A stretch of DNA of 64,000 bases from Candidatus Methanophagaceae archaeon (lineage in GTDB: Archaea > Halobacteriota > Syntropharchaeia > Alkanophagales > Methanospirareceae): positions 1-64,000 of the forward strand of contig PQXC01000012.1 of assembly GCA_003194435.1 (NCBI GenBank), read 5' to 3'. Shown one piece after another: positions 24,623 to 33,676 of this stretch. Within the stretch, counting starts at the first letter, position 1. Every line of letters begins with the position of its first letter. The notes under the pieces were generated by a model. It did not search any database, was not told the origin of the DNA, and was given only the letters and a program-made list of their open reading frames with translations. The translations under genes were made by a program, and so were the position numbers.

Positions 24623-25654
24623 ATGATAATCTTCTTCGATCTCGAGGGACCTCTATCACCGCAGGACAATGCATACGAGGTGATGAAGCTAATAGGGGAT
24701 GAAGGTGCACGTATCTTTGAAGCTATAAGCAAGTATGATGACATATTGGCGCTGGAGGGGCGAGAAGGTTACGAGCCGGGTGATACTCTCGCATTGATCA
24801 TCCCCTTCCTCATGCTGCACGGTATAACAGAAGAGGACATAAAACGAGTATCAGAACGTGCAACGCTCGTGCGAGGTGCGAAATATCTATTTGAGAGGTT
24901 ACGTGCTGAGGGCTGGGATATATATATCATCTCAACGAGTTATGAGCAGCACGCATACAATATAGGTCGCAGGCTGGGGCTTGAACCCTCAAGGATTATC
25001 TGTACAGCCTTAACCTTAAATCAGGATTGGATGTCAGGAAAGGAGAAGGAATCAGTGCTATCACTGACGAAGCGGGTAGAAAAGAGGATAATTGAGCTTC
25101 ATACCCATACACATTCACAAATTAACGAGCTCAGGTCGGTAATGGACGAGTTCTTCTTCCACCAGTTGCCACGTTACGGGTTTGATGTATTACGACAGGT
25201 GAGGGTGATAGGTGGAGAGCGGAAGGCGGAGGCAATAAGGGGCATCATGGAAGAGAAGGGTAAGCCACTCAGTGACGCTATTGCTGTCGGGGATAGTATC
25301 ACCGATTATAAGATGCTAAAGTTGGTAAAAGAGCACGGTGGCTTATCGGTTGTATTCAATGGCAATGAGTATGCAGTGCCGTATGCCACAGTGGGACTTG
25401 CATCTGTTGATATATCCCCCCTCATCATACTCTGCGATGCGTTCGTCCAGGGCGGTAAGGCGAGGGTAAAGGAGATAGTGAAGATGAGGGAAGCGAACAG
25501 TGCGGATTTCGAGGGGAATCTTAAGAGCAGGAAAGAGCCACTTCCTTATTTTCACGATATCGAGAGTGCGGATGATAGCGAGATAGAGGCGATAATAAGG
25601 GTACATAAGCGGATAAGAACGGAGGTAAGAGCCCAGGCAGGGAGATTGGGCTGA
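24623..25654 (+). CDS. HAD-superfamily hydrolase-like protein (archaeal COG4030-like)
   Basis: 343 residues. HAD motif I is FFDLEGPLSP near the start: the first nucleophilic Asp is present, but the usual second Asp (DxD) is Glu, as in phosphonatase-like and some other branches. Motif II is IYIISTSYEQHAYNIGRRLGL, and motif IV is AIAVGDSITDYKMLKL near 215-230. The large cap of about 150 residues fits an uncharacterised methanogen-associated group that I recall as COG4030. Substrate unknown. Confidence 0.65.
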   Translation: MIIFFDLEGPLSPQDNAYEVMKLIGDEGARIFEAISKYDDILALEGREGYEPGDTLALIIPFLMLHGITEEDIKRVSERATLVRGAKYLFERLRAEGWDIYIISTSYEQHAYNIGRRLGLEPSRIICTALTLNQDWMSGKEKESVLSLTKRVEKRIIELHTHTHSQINELRSVMDEFFFHQLPRYGFDVLRQVRVIGGERKAEAIRGIMEEKGKPLSDAIAVGDSITDYKMLKLVKEHGGLSVVFNGNEYAVPYATVGLASVDISPLIILCDAFVQGGKARVKEIVKMREANSADFEGNLKSRKEPLPYFHDIESADDSEIEAIIRVHKRIRTEVRAQAGRLG

Positions 25655-25710
25655 ATTCCCTGGTGATAAAGATCACTTCAAGAGTGCCCTGTTTTTGCAG
25701 CCATCCGCAT

Positions 25711-26838
25711 TCAGGGAGATGTGCGCTCCAGTAATAGAAAGTTCTTTAGCATCTCGGGTTCCAACTCCATATTCAACACTCTTATGGGTTCGAGCCTGGC
25801 GAGGATGTTCCTCAGATTCTCACGCTTCTTATACAATGCCAGGTTCCTTATCTCCTCTATTTTCGATTCTGATAGCTCCTTCAAATCTATCAATCCCTCT
25901 GCCTCTGTTCTATTCACCAATTCCAATCCCGATTCGCTCCTCGGTATCACCGTTGACCATCCCGGTTCCGAGCCAATCGAGCCGACGGAGATATCAGCGA
26001 ACTCAGCAGCGAAGTCATAACAGTAGTTGCATGCCTCGCGTACACAATCTCGCATCTTCTTTATGGGTGTCTTCAGTACCTCTCCCGATCTCTTCTGAAT
26101 AATAAAGCTGCCTTTCTTTATATTGAACTTCTCTACATCTCTTATATCGTTCACACCCAGTTCCGTAAGCTTCTTCCTGAGCTTTGTGGTATCAAACGTC
26201 TCGGTGCAGAAAAGCCCGATGAGCAACTTCACCCTATCCGCGTGGACATCAAACAGCTTTGATAACTGGGCTTTCCTCATACCCTGTACATGGCATGGCA
26301 GACCAACAAATGCGATATTCTTATAGCCCGCTTCTATAGCATCACCAACGCCCAGCACTGCCGGGCACTGAGTATATTTCGAGCCCGCTGCAGCTATTAC
26401 ATCCTCCCTCTTCGTCGCTATAAAAGGCTCTGGCTCCCACTCACCGGTCGCTTTTGTTACCACTGCGGCATCTATATCACCTTTTGCGAGCAGGTAAGCG
26501 AGCAATGTGGAAACAAATCCTCCATCCTGAGCTTTATCTCTTATATCTCCTTCTTTTGCTCTCGCCGTATATATAGCACCTCTGTAATAGCCTAAGAGAT
26601 TGTCAGCCCTTATATCGCCAAATACCGCTCTCTCAACTGCATAAGGGGCAAAACTCGTACGTGGACAGAAATCATAGCATGCACCACAGATCTCATAGCA
26701 CTTCTTCTTTGTTATCGGTAGCTCATGCTCGAATGTTATATACTCCTTACAGAATGCACCACATGTCCCGCAATAACAGCACAATCCATTATATACCACT
26801 TCCGCCTCTAAATCCGTTATGTTACCCCTATCTTTCAT
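25711..26838 (-). CDS. FrhB/FdhB-family F420-dependent Fe-S flavoprotein
   Basis: 375 residues. The N-terminus has clustered Cys (CCYCGTCGAFC, then CYEICGACYDFCP), the two [4Fe-4S] sites of the F420-hydrogenase beta-subunit family. The core has AQDGGFVSTLLAYLL, GSKYTQCP and FVGLPCHVQGMRK, and a further Cys-rich CVREACNYCYDFAAEFADISVGSIG. Relatives pass electrons between ferredoxin or another partner and coenzyme F420 via FAD. No partner subunit lies next to it, so its electron partner is unknown. Confidence 0.85.
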   Translation of the reverse strand: MKDRGNITDLEAEVVYNGLCCYCGTCGAFCKEYITFEHELPITKKKCYEICGACYDFCPRTSFAPYAVERAVFGDIRADNLLGYYRGAIYTARAKEGDIRDKAQDGGFVSTLLAYLLAKGDIDAAVVTKATGEWEPEPFIATKREDVIAAAGSKYTQCPAVLGVGDAIEAGYKNIAFVGLPCHVQGMRKAQLSKLFDVHADRVKLLIGLFCTETFDTTKLRKKLTELGVNDIRDVEKFNIKKGSFIIQKRSGEVLKTPIKKMRDCVREACNYCYDFAAEFADISVGSIGSEPGWSTVIPRSESGLELVNRTEAEGLIDLKELSESKIEEIRNLALYKKRENLRNILARLEPIRVLNMELEPEMLKNFLLLERTSP

Positions 26839-26929
26839 ACTCTTCCTTATCCTCTATCTCTATAATGTATTTGTATATTAAACTCTTGCGTAACAAACCA
26901 CCCCAGATATAGAATGAGTATATGTGCAA

Positions 26930-27610
26930 TCATTGCATGACCCAGAATACCTTACCTCCTTGCTCCTCACTCCTCAGCTTACCATGAGACTCCATATTCG
27001 CCAGAACCTCTCGCAAGAGGTGATAGGGTATATATAAATCATATTCATCCTTCATTGCACTCCTTATCTCTTCCAGATCCGCTTTACCGCTCCTCTTTTC
27101 CATCATCTTCTCCATCAGTTCCATCATATCCTCATACACGCTCCACGGATAGATAATCCAGCGCCATTCAGTCATGAGCTCGCCATAGAAATCAGGCATA
27201 AAAGACGAGGAAGTTTTATGATGCATGGTTGCGGTCTTTACATCCAGGGGTTCAAACGCGCTCACATATTCGAGTGCGAATTTTATACTGTCCCCTGTAT
27301 CGGTCACGTCATCGGCGATTAATACTCTCTTGCCTTTCAATTTCTTCTGCGCCTCGCTATCAAGCCCGAATTTCAGCTCCGCAGCACCTGTAACAGTGGC
27401 TGTAACACCCCAGTGTTCCATCTTCAAGCTGAACAGGTCCTTGACCATGAAGAAGTCGCACAATACCCGTGCTAAATACCAGCCACCCCGCGCTACCCCT
27501 ATAATCACTTCCGGCATGAAACCCGCCGCCTTTATTCGCTCGCTTACATCCCTGCAAAGATTGTATGCATAATCCCAGTCAACAACCAGGCATGTGAACT
27601 TATCCTTCAT
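26930..27610 (-). CDS. Phosphoribosyltransferase domain protein
   Basis: 226 residues. The PRPP-binding motif is RVLIADDVTDTGDSIKFA (about 95-112), with PEVIIGVARGGWYLARVLCDFF before it, resembling xanthine/hypoxanthine-type enzymes (COG2236). The last 75 residues are an extra helical, winged-helix-like domain (KADLEEIRSAMKDEYDLYIPYHLLREVLANMESHGKLR) not needed for catalysis, so a regulatory role is possible. It is divergent from the M20 gene. Confidence 0.8.
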   Translation of the reverse strand: MKDKFTCLVVDWDYAYNLCRDVSERIKAAGFMPEVIIGVARGGWYLARVLCDFFMVKDLFSLKMEHWGVTATVTGAAELKFGLDSEAQKKLKGKRVLIADDVTDTGDSIKFALEYVSAFEPLDVKTATMHHKTSSSFMPDFYGELMTEWRWIIYPWSVYEDMMELMEKMMEKRSGKADLEEIRSAMKDEYDLYIPYHLLREVLANMESHGKLRSEEQGGKVFWVMQ

Positions 27611-27669
27611 CTCTCTTACCCATACTTCTTAAACTAATAAAACATTTACGGTATAGGTATGAGTTGAGT

Positions 27670-28965
27670 ATGAGAGATAGAGAAGAGCGGGAACTGGATA
27701 AACTGGTAGAGGAGCGAGAGAATGAACTGATAGAGTATCTCAGTGAGCTAGTGAGCATACCCACATTCGTACCTCCAGGTGAGAATTACGGCGAAATTGT
27801 AGACTGGCTCATACCGAAATTCAATGATTTGGGGTTCCGATGTGAGAGGATAGAGCTGCCACGGGATGTTCTGCATAGAATACAGGATGAGACAGAGGGA
27901 CTGATTGGCGAGCGAGTGAATCTTCTTGCAGTCAAGGATTCGAGTTCGAGTTCGGGAGCGAAGGAGAGCCTCGATATAGATATATACACGCATCTTGATG
28001 TCGTGCCAGCAGGCGAGGGATGGAGCACACCACCGTTCCGCACGGTGCGCAAAGGCAACAGGATATATGGGCGTGGTGTTGCGGACTCAAAGGGCAGTGT
28101 CGCCGCTCTTTTAATGGCATTGAGCTTAATGGAAGAGCTTAACCTCCACAGCAGGTATAATATACGCGTGGCATTGACCACAGATGAAGAAATAGGTTTA
28201 TACTCCGGTTTATGCTATTTCGCAGATGAAGGGCTACTGAAAGGCGATTATCTGCTCTGTATGGACGGCGATAACGAAGGCATCTGTATAGCGACGAACG
28301 GAGTGATGAACTGGGAGATAAGAGTGAATGGGAAATCGTGCCATAGCTCCACACCCTTTTTGGGTGTGAATGCAATAGAAAGAGCGAAACTGGTGATTGA
28401 TGAGTTAGAGCGGTTGAAAGAGCGAGTGGAGAGCCGCGAATCGGAAGTCCCCTGTAGCCCTTTTATGACCCAGGTAACAGGGCAGAAGCATATAAAACCG
28501 GTCTTTAACCTCACGATGATAAGCGGTGGTGTGAAGGAGAATATTATACCCCCGAGTTGCACATTGCGGGGCGACCGGCGGTATATACCGGAGGAGAATG
28601 AGAAAGAGGTGGTGAAAGAGCTTGAAGAGGCTCTGCAGCGACTGAAATTGGAGCATGAGCATGAACTCGATTTTGAACTCCAATGCCATCCTGGATTCCC
28701 ACCTATGTACACCAGTCCAGACGCAGATTGGGTGAAGGAGGTTCAGACTGCTGCTTCGGCTGCCTTTGGCGTTCATAAACCGATAACAGGTGTGCAGGGC
28801 GGTCTGGATGTTGCTTATGCAGTTCAGAAGACCAAGCAGCCGGTATGTGCATTTGGCGTTGGCAGTTCTATGGAGAGCAATGCGCACGGTGCGGACGAGA
28901 ATGTCAGAATAGAAGACCTGAAGAATTATGTTAAGTTCCTGGTGATGCTGCTGCTGCACGCGTGA
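27670..28965 (+). CDS. M20-family metallopeptidase (ArgE/DapE type)
   Basis: About 431 residues from ATG at 27670 (TTG at 27664 also possible). Metal-binding motifs are IYTHLDVVPAGEGW, GRGVADSKGSVAALLMAL and TTDEEIGLYSG, and a dimerisation domain sits in the middle (VNGKSCHSSTPFLGVNA). Later comes GVQGGLDVAYAV and a His near SNAHGADEN. The family removes acyl groups from amino acids (acetylornithine, succinyl-diaminopimelate) or cuts dipeptides; the exact substrate is not clear. The stop overlaps the longest reading of the next gene. Confidence 0.85.
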   Translation: MRDREERELDKLVEERENELIEYLSELVSIPTFVPPGENYGEIVDWLIPKFNDLGFRCERIELPRDVLHRIQDETEGLIGERVNLLAVKDSSSSSGAKESLDIDIYTHLDVVPAGEGWSTPPFRTVRKGNRIYGRGVADSKGSVAALLMALSLMEELNLHSRYNIRVALTTDEEIGLYSGLCYFADEGLLKGDYLLCMDGDNEGICIATNGVMNWEIRVNGKSCHSSTPFLGVNAIERAKLVIDELERLKERVESRESEVPCSPFMTQVTGQKHIKPVFNLTMISGGVKENIIPPSCTLRGDRRYIPEENEKEVVKELEEALQRLKLEHEHELDFELQCHPGFPPMYTSPDADWVKEVQTAASAAFGVHKPITGVQGGLDVAYAVQKTKQPVCAFGVGSSMESNAHGADENVRIEDLKNYVKFLVMLLLHA

Positions 28966-28973
28966 GCGCGAGA

Positions 28974-29642
28974 ATGAAGTTATACAGGTTTCCCGGTAGG
29001 AGTAGTGGTAGTGGTGGTACGAGGAAGCTCTTTGTTGGTGGACTGCATGGTGATGAGGGCTTATACACTGCCCCTATTTTAGAAACGCTGGCATCAGAAG
29101 TAGAAGCAGAAGCAGAAGTAGGTGATAATTATGGTGATTTAATAATTGTCCCTTCGCTCACCATGGGTGGTAGATACATAGGTGTCTTATCAGAGGAATA
29201 TTACCGGAGCAGGGAGGGCATGATACTTACGGGGCTCATAAAACGGTACAAACCTTCTTTCTATTTCGAACTCCATGCTTATGGTGAATCTTCTTATCAC
29301 AGACTTACGAACCCCGAACGTGAGAAGAGAGAGGGTGTGCCACCGTTCGTGGACCTTGATGACCATGAGCATACTCACAATCATATACTCCTGGGCTCCA
29401 TCGCGCCAGTTTTGAGGGAACTATTCAGTGCTGGCGATTTCTGCCTGACGATTGAGCTTCCGAAGTGGAGGAGTGATGAAGAAGGGGTTAGAGAAGAGGT
29501 GATGCAGATTTTACGTATCGGATTGCTGAGCGAGACAAAGAGAGAGATGCTGACTCAACTGAGGAAGATGTATCCTGACGCACTGAAGAGAGCGGAGGCA
29601 CTGTTTATACAATACTACCACTCACGACTTGAGCCCTTTTAG
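28974..29642 (+). CDS. DUF2119-like protein
   Basis: About 222 residues from ATG at 28974 (GTG at 28962 overlaps the previous stop). LFVGGLHGDEGLYT at the start, SFYFELHAYGES in the middle and CLTIELPKW late resemble zinc carboxypeptidase-like HxxE...H folds reduced to one compact domain, and match my memory of archaeal DUF2119. Coupling with the M20 peptidase hints at related substrates. Function unknown. Confidence 0.65.
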   Translation: MKLYRFPGRSSGSGGTRKLFVGGLHGDEGLYTAPILETLASEVEAEAEVGDNYGDLIIVPSLTMGGRYIGVLSEEYYRSREGMILTGLIKRYKPSFYFELHAYGESSYHRLTNPEREKREGVPPFVDLDDHEHTHNHILLGSIAPVLRELFSAGDFCLTIELPKWRSDEEGVREEVMQILRIGLLSETKREMLTQLRKMYPDALKRAEALFIQYYHSRLEPF

Positions 29643-29688
29643 GTTTTAATCGTGCAACAGCGAAATAGCAATAAACAATAAAATAAAG

Positions 29689-31281
29689 ATGGTTTTTGTG
29701 ACGGAGCATAAGGGTGTGAAGAAGAGGAAGAGAGAAGAGGGAAAGATATTGCAGGTGGCATTGGATGTGCTTGAGCTGGATAGGGCGATAGAGATAGGTA
29801 AAGAGAGCTTGGAAGGCGGTGCAGACTGGCTGGAGGTGGGTACGCCACTGATAAAGAGCGAAGGTATGCACGCAGTGAGAGTATTGCGCTCGACTTTCCC
29901 GGATGTGCCGATAGTAGCGGATATGAAGACGATGGATACGGGTGCGATAGAGGTGGAGATGGCGGCAAAATCAGGCGCTTCGGTCGTCTCTATTCTCGGT
30001 CTCGCCGATGACGCCACCGTCCGTGAGGGGATAGAATCGGCACACAAATACGGGATTGCCATTATGGTGGATATAATGAACACAATAGAGCCGGTGAAGC
30101 GAGGTATGCACGCAGTGAGAGTATTGCACTCGACTTTCCCGGATGTGCCGATAGTAGCGGATATGAAGACGATGGATACGGGTGCGATAGAGGTGGAGAT
30201 GGCGGCAAAATCAGGCGCTTCGGTCGTCTCTATTCTCGGACTCGCCGATGACGCCACCGTCCGTGAGGGGATAGAATCGGCACACAAATACGGGATTGCC
30301 ATCATGGTGGATATAATGAACACAATAGAGCCGGTGAAGCGTGCGAAGGAGATACAGGAGATGGGCGCTGATTATATCTGTGTCCATGTGGGGATAGACC
30401 AGCAGATGCGTGGGTTAGACGTGCTGAGTTTATTAGAGAGAGTTAGTAAAGCGGTGGATGTCCCTCTGGCTGTTGCTGGTGGTATGGATGCGGTAACGGT
30501 GTCTAAGGCTGTGAGCCTCGGTGCTGATATAGTAATCGTTGGTGGTAACATAACGAGGACAGCGAATGTGAAAGAATCAACAAGAGCGATAAAAGAGAGC
30601 ATGATGAGAAAGGAGGTCAGCGAAGGAGAGTGGAGAGCAGGGGCAGAAGCAGGAGGGAGAATGGATGATGAGCTCTTTAAACTGTTCATGCAGGTATCCA
30701 CACCCAATATATCGGATGCAATGCATCGTAAGGGTGTATTGCAGGGTATAAGACCCCTATTTGAAGGTATAAAGCTCGTTGGTAAAGCAGTCACGGTACA
30801 GACCTACGAAGGTGATTGGGCAAAGCCGGTGGAGGCTACGGATGCCGCAGGACCCGGGGATGTGATTGTCGTCTATGGTGGCTCGAAGGAGGTTGCACTA
30901 TGGGGCGAGCTGGCATCGTGGAGCTGTAAACAGAAGGGCATTGCGGGTATTGTCATTGATGGCGGTGTGCGTGATGTGGATGAGATAAGACGGATAAGAT
31001 TCCCGGTATTCGCACGATACGTGGTTCCAAATGCGGGTGAGCCAAAAGGGTTTGGTGAACTGAATGCGGAGATAAAGTGTGGCGGCGAATATGTCCGACC
31101 CGGTGATTGGATAATAGGTGATGACAATGGTGTGGTGGTGGTGCCAAAGGAGCGTGCTTATGAGATAGCGAGGCGAGCAAAAGAGGTATGGAAGAATGAG
31201 GAACGGATAAGAGAGGAGATAAAGCGTGGAAAGACATTATCTCAGGTGCTGGACCTGTATAAGTGGGAGAAGAAGCAATAA
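29689..31281 (+). CDS. Hps-RraA fusion: 3-hexulose-6-phosphate synthase plus RraA-like domain, with internal duplication
   Basis: 530 residues. The N-terminal part is an orotidine-decarboxylase-type barrel: VALDVLELDRAIEIGKESLEGGADWLEVGTPLIKSEG, then VADMKTMDTG with the catalytic Asp-x-Lys-x-x-Asp, and GADYICVHVGID. The C-terminal 200 residues (LFKLFMQVSTPNISDAMHRKG, GIVIDGGVRDVDEI, RPGDWIIGDDNGVVVVP) are the RraA/methyltransferase-like fold. Such fusions run about 430-450 residues; this one is longer by 80, because residues 59-138 are repeated almost exactly at 139-218, including the catalytic motif. Hps condenses formaldehyde with ribulose-5-phosphate or runs in reverse to make pentoses. 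Whether the duplicated barrel folds is doubtful. Confidence 0.85.
   Translation: MVFVTEHKGVKKRKREEGKILQVALDVLELDRAIEIGKESLEGGADWLEVGTPLIKSEGMHAVRVLRSTFPDVPIVADMKTMDTGAIEVEMAAKSGASVVSILGLADDATVREGIESAHKYGIAIMVDIMNTIEPVKRGMHAVRVLHSTFPDVPIVADMKTMDTGAIEVEMAAKSGASVVSILGLADDATVREGIESAHKYGIAIMVDIMNTIEPVKRAKEIQEMGADYICVHVGIDQQMRGLDVLSLLERVSKAVDVPLAVAGGMDAVTVSKAVSLGADIVIVGGNITRTANVKESTRAIKESMMRKEVSEGEWRAGAEAGGRMDDELFKLFMQVSTPNISDAMHRKGVLQGIRPLFEGIKLVGKAVTVQTYEGDWAKPVEATDAAGPGDVIVVYGGSKEVALWGELASWSCKQKGIAGIVIDGGVRDVDEIRRIRFPVFARYVVPNAGEPKGFGELNAEIKCGGEYVRPGDWIIGDDNGVVVVPKERAYEIARRAKEVWKNEERIREEIKRGKTLSQVLDLYKWEKKQ
29863..30342 (+). repeat. 240-bp in-frame tandem duplication inside the Hps domain
   Basis: Copy 1 is 29863-30102 and copy 2 is 30103-30342. 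I count about three to four base differences in 240, one changing Arg to His. 240 is divisible by three, so the frame stays open. Confidence 0.95.
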
Positions 31282-31390
31282 ATAATTGGAGTCGTTTTGA
31301 TGGGAATCATCGGGAATCGGAAACAGAAACCAAAAATGGAGTCGCTCCGGACGAAGTCCGTTGATGTAGAGACTGTTCCTCTTGAGAAAA

Positions 31391-32875
31391 CTACCGATGT
31401 GCTATTTCAATTATCTCATTGATAATCGCCACCGCAGAAGGAGTTCCACCCCTTGGTCCTCTTATCACAATGCAGGGGATATTACCCATAGACAATACCT
31501 TCTCCTTCATCTCCGCCGCGTTGACGAACCCAACGGGAGTGGCAACGACAAGCGCAGGCTTTTGCTCTTCGCTCGCGCCTCCTTTCTCGACAAGCGCACA
31601 AACCTCCTGGCATGCCGAAGGTGAGTTCCCAATAATCACGATGTTACCATGAATAAGCCTCTTCTCTTTTGCAAGTCGGATTCCCGCAGCAGTTCTCGTG
31701 AGCTTTTCGCGTTTCGCTATCTCTATTGTTTCTGGCGCATTCACGAAACACTGTACTTTTTTGCTGTATCTCTTATTGATGCCCGCTTTCACCATTTCTA
31801 TGTCTGTAATGATCATTTTCCCATTTTTTATACAGCGTATCCCTGTTTCAACCGGATGGTGCTTGAACACAAGCAAATCAAGAAACGAAGGGTCGGCATT
31901 GGCAAAAACTACGCGTCCCGCAACTCTTTTTTCCAGGTCACTTAAACTTAACGAACCCTGATATTTCGACACAATATCACGTACAATTGCCTTGCTCTTC
32001 TCCCACACCCTGTTTCCCGCATCTACATAACCACAACCCGCTGCTGGTGCTGGTGATACTGCTATACCCTCATCCTCTTCATTCACGTCTCCTCTCTCAT
32101 AATCGTATTTCCTTTCATATCCTCTTCGTGTCACCATTCGTGCACCGAGTTTTCTCGTACCCGAACAGCCAATAATAATTGTCGTTGACATATCTATACG
32201 GTGATAGTAGCCTGGCAAATCTTTTAATGTGGTTATCACAACTTCGCATCCCTCCCGCTCGGCATTTCTTACTATACCAACGACTGTATTCGCATTGCGG
32301 AACCGCATGAGAAGCTCGTATGCCTTCTCCAACTGAGCCGTTCTGGTTTTGCTCTTCGGGTTATATATCACTATAGTGATGTCCATCTTCGCTAAGCCTT
32401 CCAGTTTCTTCTCTATCTCGCTCCACGGCACCAGCAAATCACTCAAACTGACAACTGCGAAATCATTTGAGAGCGGTGCACCAAGTAAGGCAGCCGATGC
32501 GGATGCCGCCGTTATGCCCGGGACAATCTCCATATCAATCTCCCTATCCAGCTTTGAGGCTATTCCTGAATCTGAATCGCCCATGACCTCGATTATCAGC
32601 CCTGCCATACCATAAATACCCGCATCGCCTCCCGAGACAACAACAACGTTCTTGTTCTTGTGCTTACCCAGCTCAACCGCCTTCTTCGCTCGGTCTACCT
32701 CTGTCCCCATCCTGCCTATTATCACTTCTGCACTCCCCGGAATGGTGTCCTTTATTAGCTCTATGTATCTCTCGTTGCCCATAATAACATCAGCACTTGA
32801 AATCCGTGCTCTCGCCCTTTCTGTCAGTAAATCCTGAGCACCAGGTCCTATTCCCACTACCGATAACATATTCAC
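31391..32875 (-). CDS. cbiH-cbiC: Fusion of cobalt-precorrin-3B C17-methyltransferase and precorrin-8X methylmutase
   Basis: 494 residues. Residues 1 to about 245 are a SAM-dependent tetrapyrrole methylase, CbiH/CobJ type: VGIGPGAQDLLTERA, VVSGGDAGIYGMAGL, VPGITAASASAALLGAPLSNDFAVVSLSD, IYNPKSKTR. After a linker, residues from about 290 are CbiC/CobH: HHPVETGIRCIKNGKMIITDIEMVKAGI, APAL-like ALVVATPVGFVNAAEMKE and GPRGGTPSAVAIINEI. CbiH contracts the ring after C17 methylation; CbiC moves the C11 methyl to C12. The enzymes act several steps apart, so the fusion fixes stoichiometry rather than channelling one step. It overlaps cbiG-C by four bases. Confidence 0.9.
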   Translation of the reverse strand: MNMLSVVGIGPGAQDLLTERARARISSADVIMGNERYIELIKDTIPGSAEVIIGRMGTEVDRAKKAVELGKHKNKNVVVVSGGDAGIYGMAGLIIEVMGDSDSGIASKLDREIDMEIVPGITAASASAALLGAPLSNDFAVVSLSDLLVPWSEIEKKLEGLAKMDITIVIYNPKSKTRTAQLEKAYELLMRFRNANTVVGIVRNAEREGCEVVITTLKDLPGYYHRIDMSTTIIIGCSGTRKLGARMVTRRGYERKYDYERGDVNEEDEGIAVSPAPAAGCGYVDAGNRVWEKSKAIVRDIVSKYQGSLSLSDLEKRVAGRVVFANADPSFLDLLVFKHHPVETGIRCIKNGKMIITDIEMVKAGINKRYSKKVQCFVNAPETIEIAKREKLTRTAAGIRLAKEKRLIHGNIVIIGNSPSACQEVCALVEKGGASEEQKPALVVATPVGFVNAAEMKEKVLSMGNIPCIVIRGPRGGTPSAVAIINEIIEIAHR

Positions 32876-33294
32876 TTATTCCCTCCCTCTAGATCCCTCT
32901 CTTTAAGCACCACTGCCAGTGTTATCCTTCTATTGAATGATTTCCTCTTCACGAATTTGATTTTGCCATTGTTTCTGTTCGCTCCCAGAGTGGCACAGGG
33001 TTCTGCAACGCCTTTTATGTTAAAAGCGTCCATTGCTGCGCTTCTCGACTGCACATCCACACTGTTTATCTCATCCCGCGTAAAGAGAAGTATTGGAATC
33101 CCGAACTTAGCAGAAACCTCTTGCAACTCTTCCGTATTTTTGAAATCCACGGTGCATAAACCTTTAACTTCATTCTGTTCTATATCCAACTCCTTCAGGA
33201 ACTCGCGAATCGCCTGCTCTATCTCTCCAGCATCAACATCGCTATGAAATCCAAGACCGATATAAAAATCCCTATTATTGTTATTCATCTTCAT
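32872..33294 (-). CDS. cbiG: CbiG C-terminal domain protein
   Basis: 140 residues: YIGLGFHSDVDAGEIEQAIREFL, STVDFK-like CTVDFKNTEELQEVSAKFGIPILLFTRDEI, GVAEPCATLGAN and ITLAVVLKER make up the CbiG C-terminal domain. CbiG opens the lactone of cobalt-precorrin-5A and releases acetaldehyde. Here it is a separate gene overlapping the N-terminal part by 14 bases in a different frame. Confidence 0.85.
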   Translation of the reverse strand: MKMNNNNRDFYIGLGFHSDVDAGEIEQAIREFLKELDIEQNEVKGLCTVDFKNTEELQEVSAKFGIPILLFTRDEINSVDVQSRSAAMDAFNIKGVAEPCATLGANRNNGKIKFVKRKSFNRRITLAVVLKERDLEGGNK

Positions 33295-33676
33295 AGAGAG
33301 TTGTTATCACCGGTTCTGCGGATATCCCTTCTGCAATAAGCCTTGCGAATTCATTTGCTCCTCTATGCCCGTTCAGTACCGGTATGACATACCTGCCATT
33401 CTCATCTATGCAGACCACCCAGGGGTCTTCGGTCTTCTTCTTCGGCTCTATTGCCCGCACCACTACGCCCATAGGCAGAACAGCGACGATGTTCTTGTGC
33501 GCTTTGAAACTTTCTTTTATGGCGTGATAAACGCTTTTCACCTTCTCATCTGCGCCATCACACGAGATTTTTTCCGAACATATCAGCTCAGCATCGAATC
33601 CTTCGGCTAAGAGCACGCTTTTCACCTTTTCCGCAACTGCAACCGATTTCTGAGCGAGCGAGAAGATGGCAATCAT
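33281..33676 (-). CDS. cbiG: CbiG N-terminal domain protein
   Basis: 131 residues: IAIFSLAQKSVAVAEKVKSVL, VVAVLPMGVVVRAI-type NIVAVLPMGVVVRAIEPKKKTEDPWVVCIDENGRYVIPVLNGHRGANEFARLIAEG. This is the N-terminal and part of the middle region of CbiG; the C-terminal domain is the next gene. Together 271 residues against about 330-350 for one-piece CbiG, so the linker domain is short. Split with overlapping ends, it probably acts as a two-chain enzyme, although a frameshift in a single gene cannot be excluded. Confidence 0.85.
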   Translation of the reverse strand: MIAIFSLAQKSVAVAEKVKSVLLAEGFDAELICSEKISCDGADEKVKSVYHAIKESFKAHKNIVAVLPMGVVVRAIEPKKKTEDPWVVCIDENGRYVIPVLNGHRGANEFARLIAEGISAEPVITTLYEDE

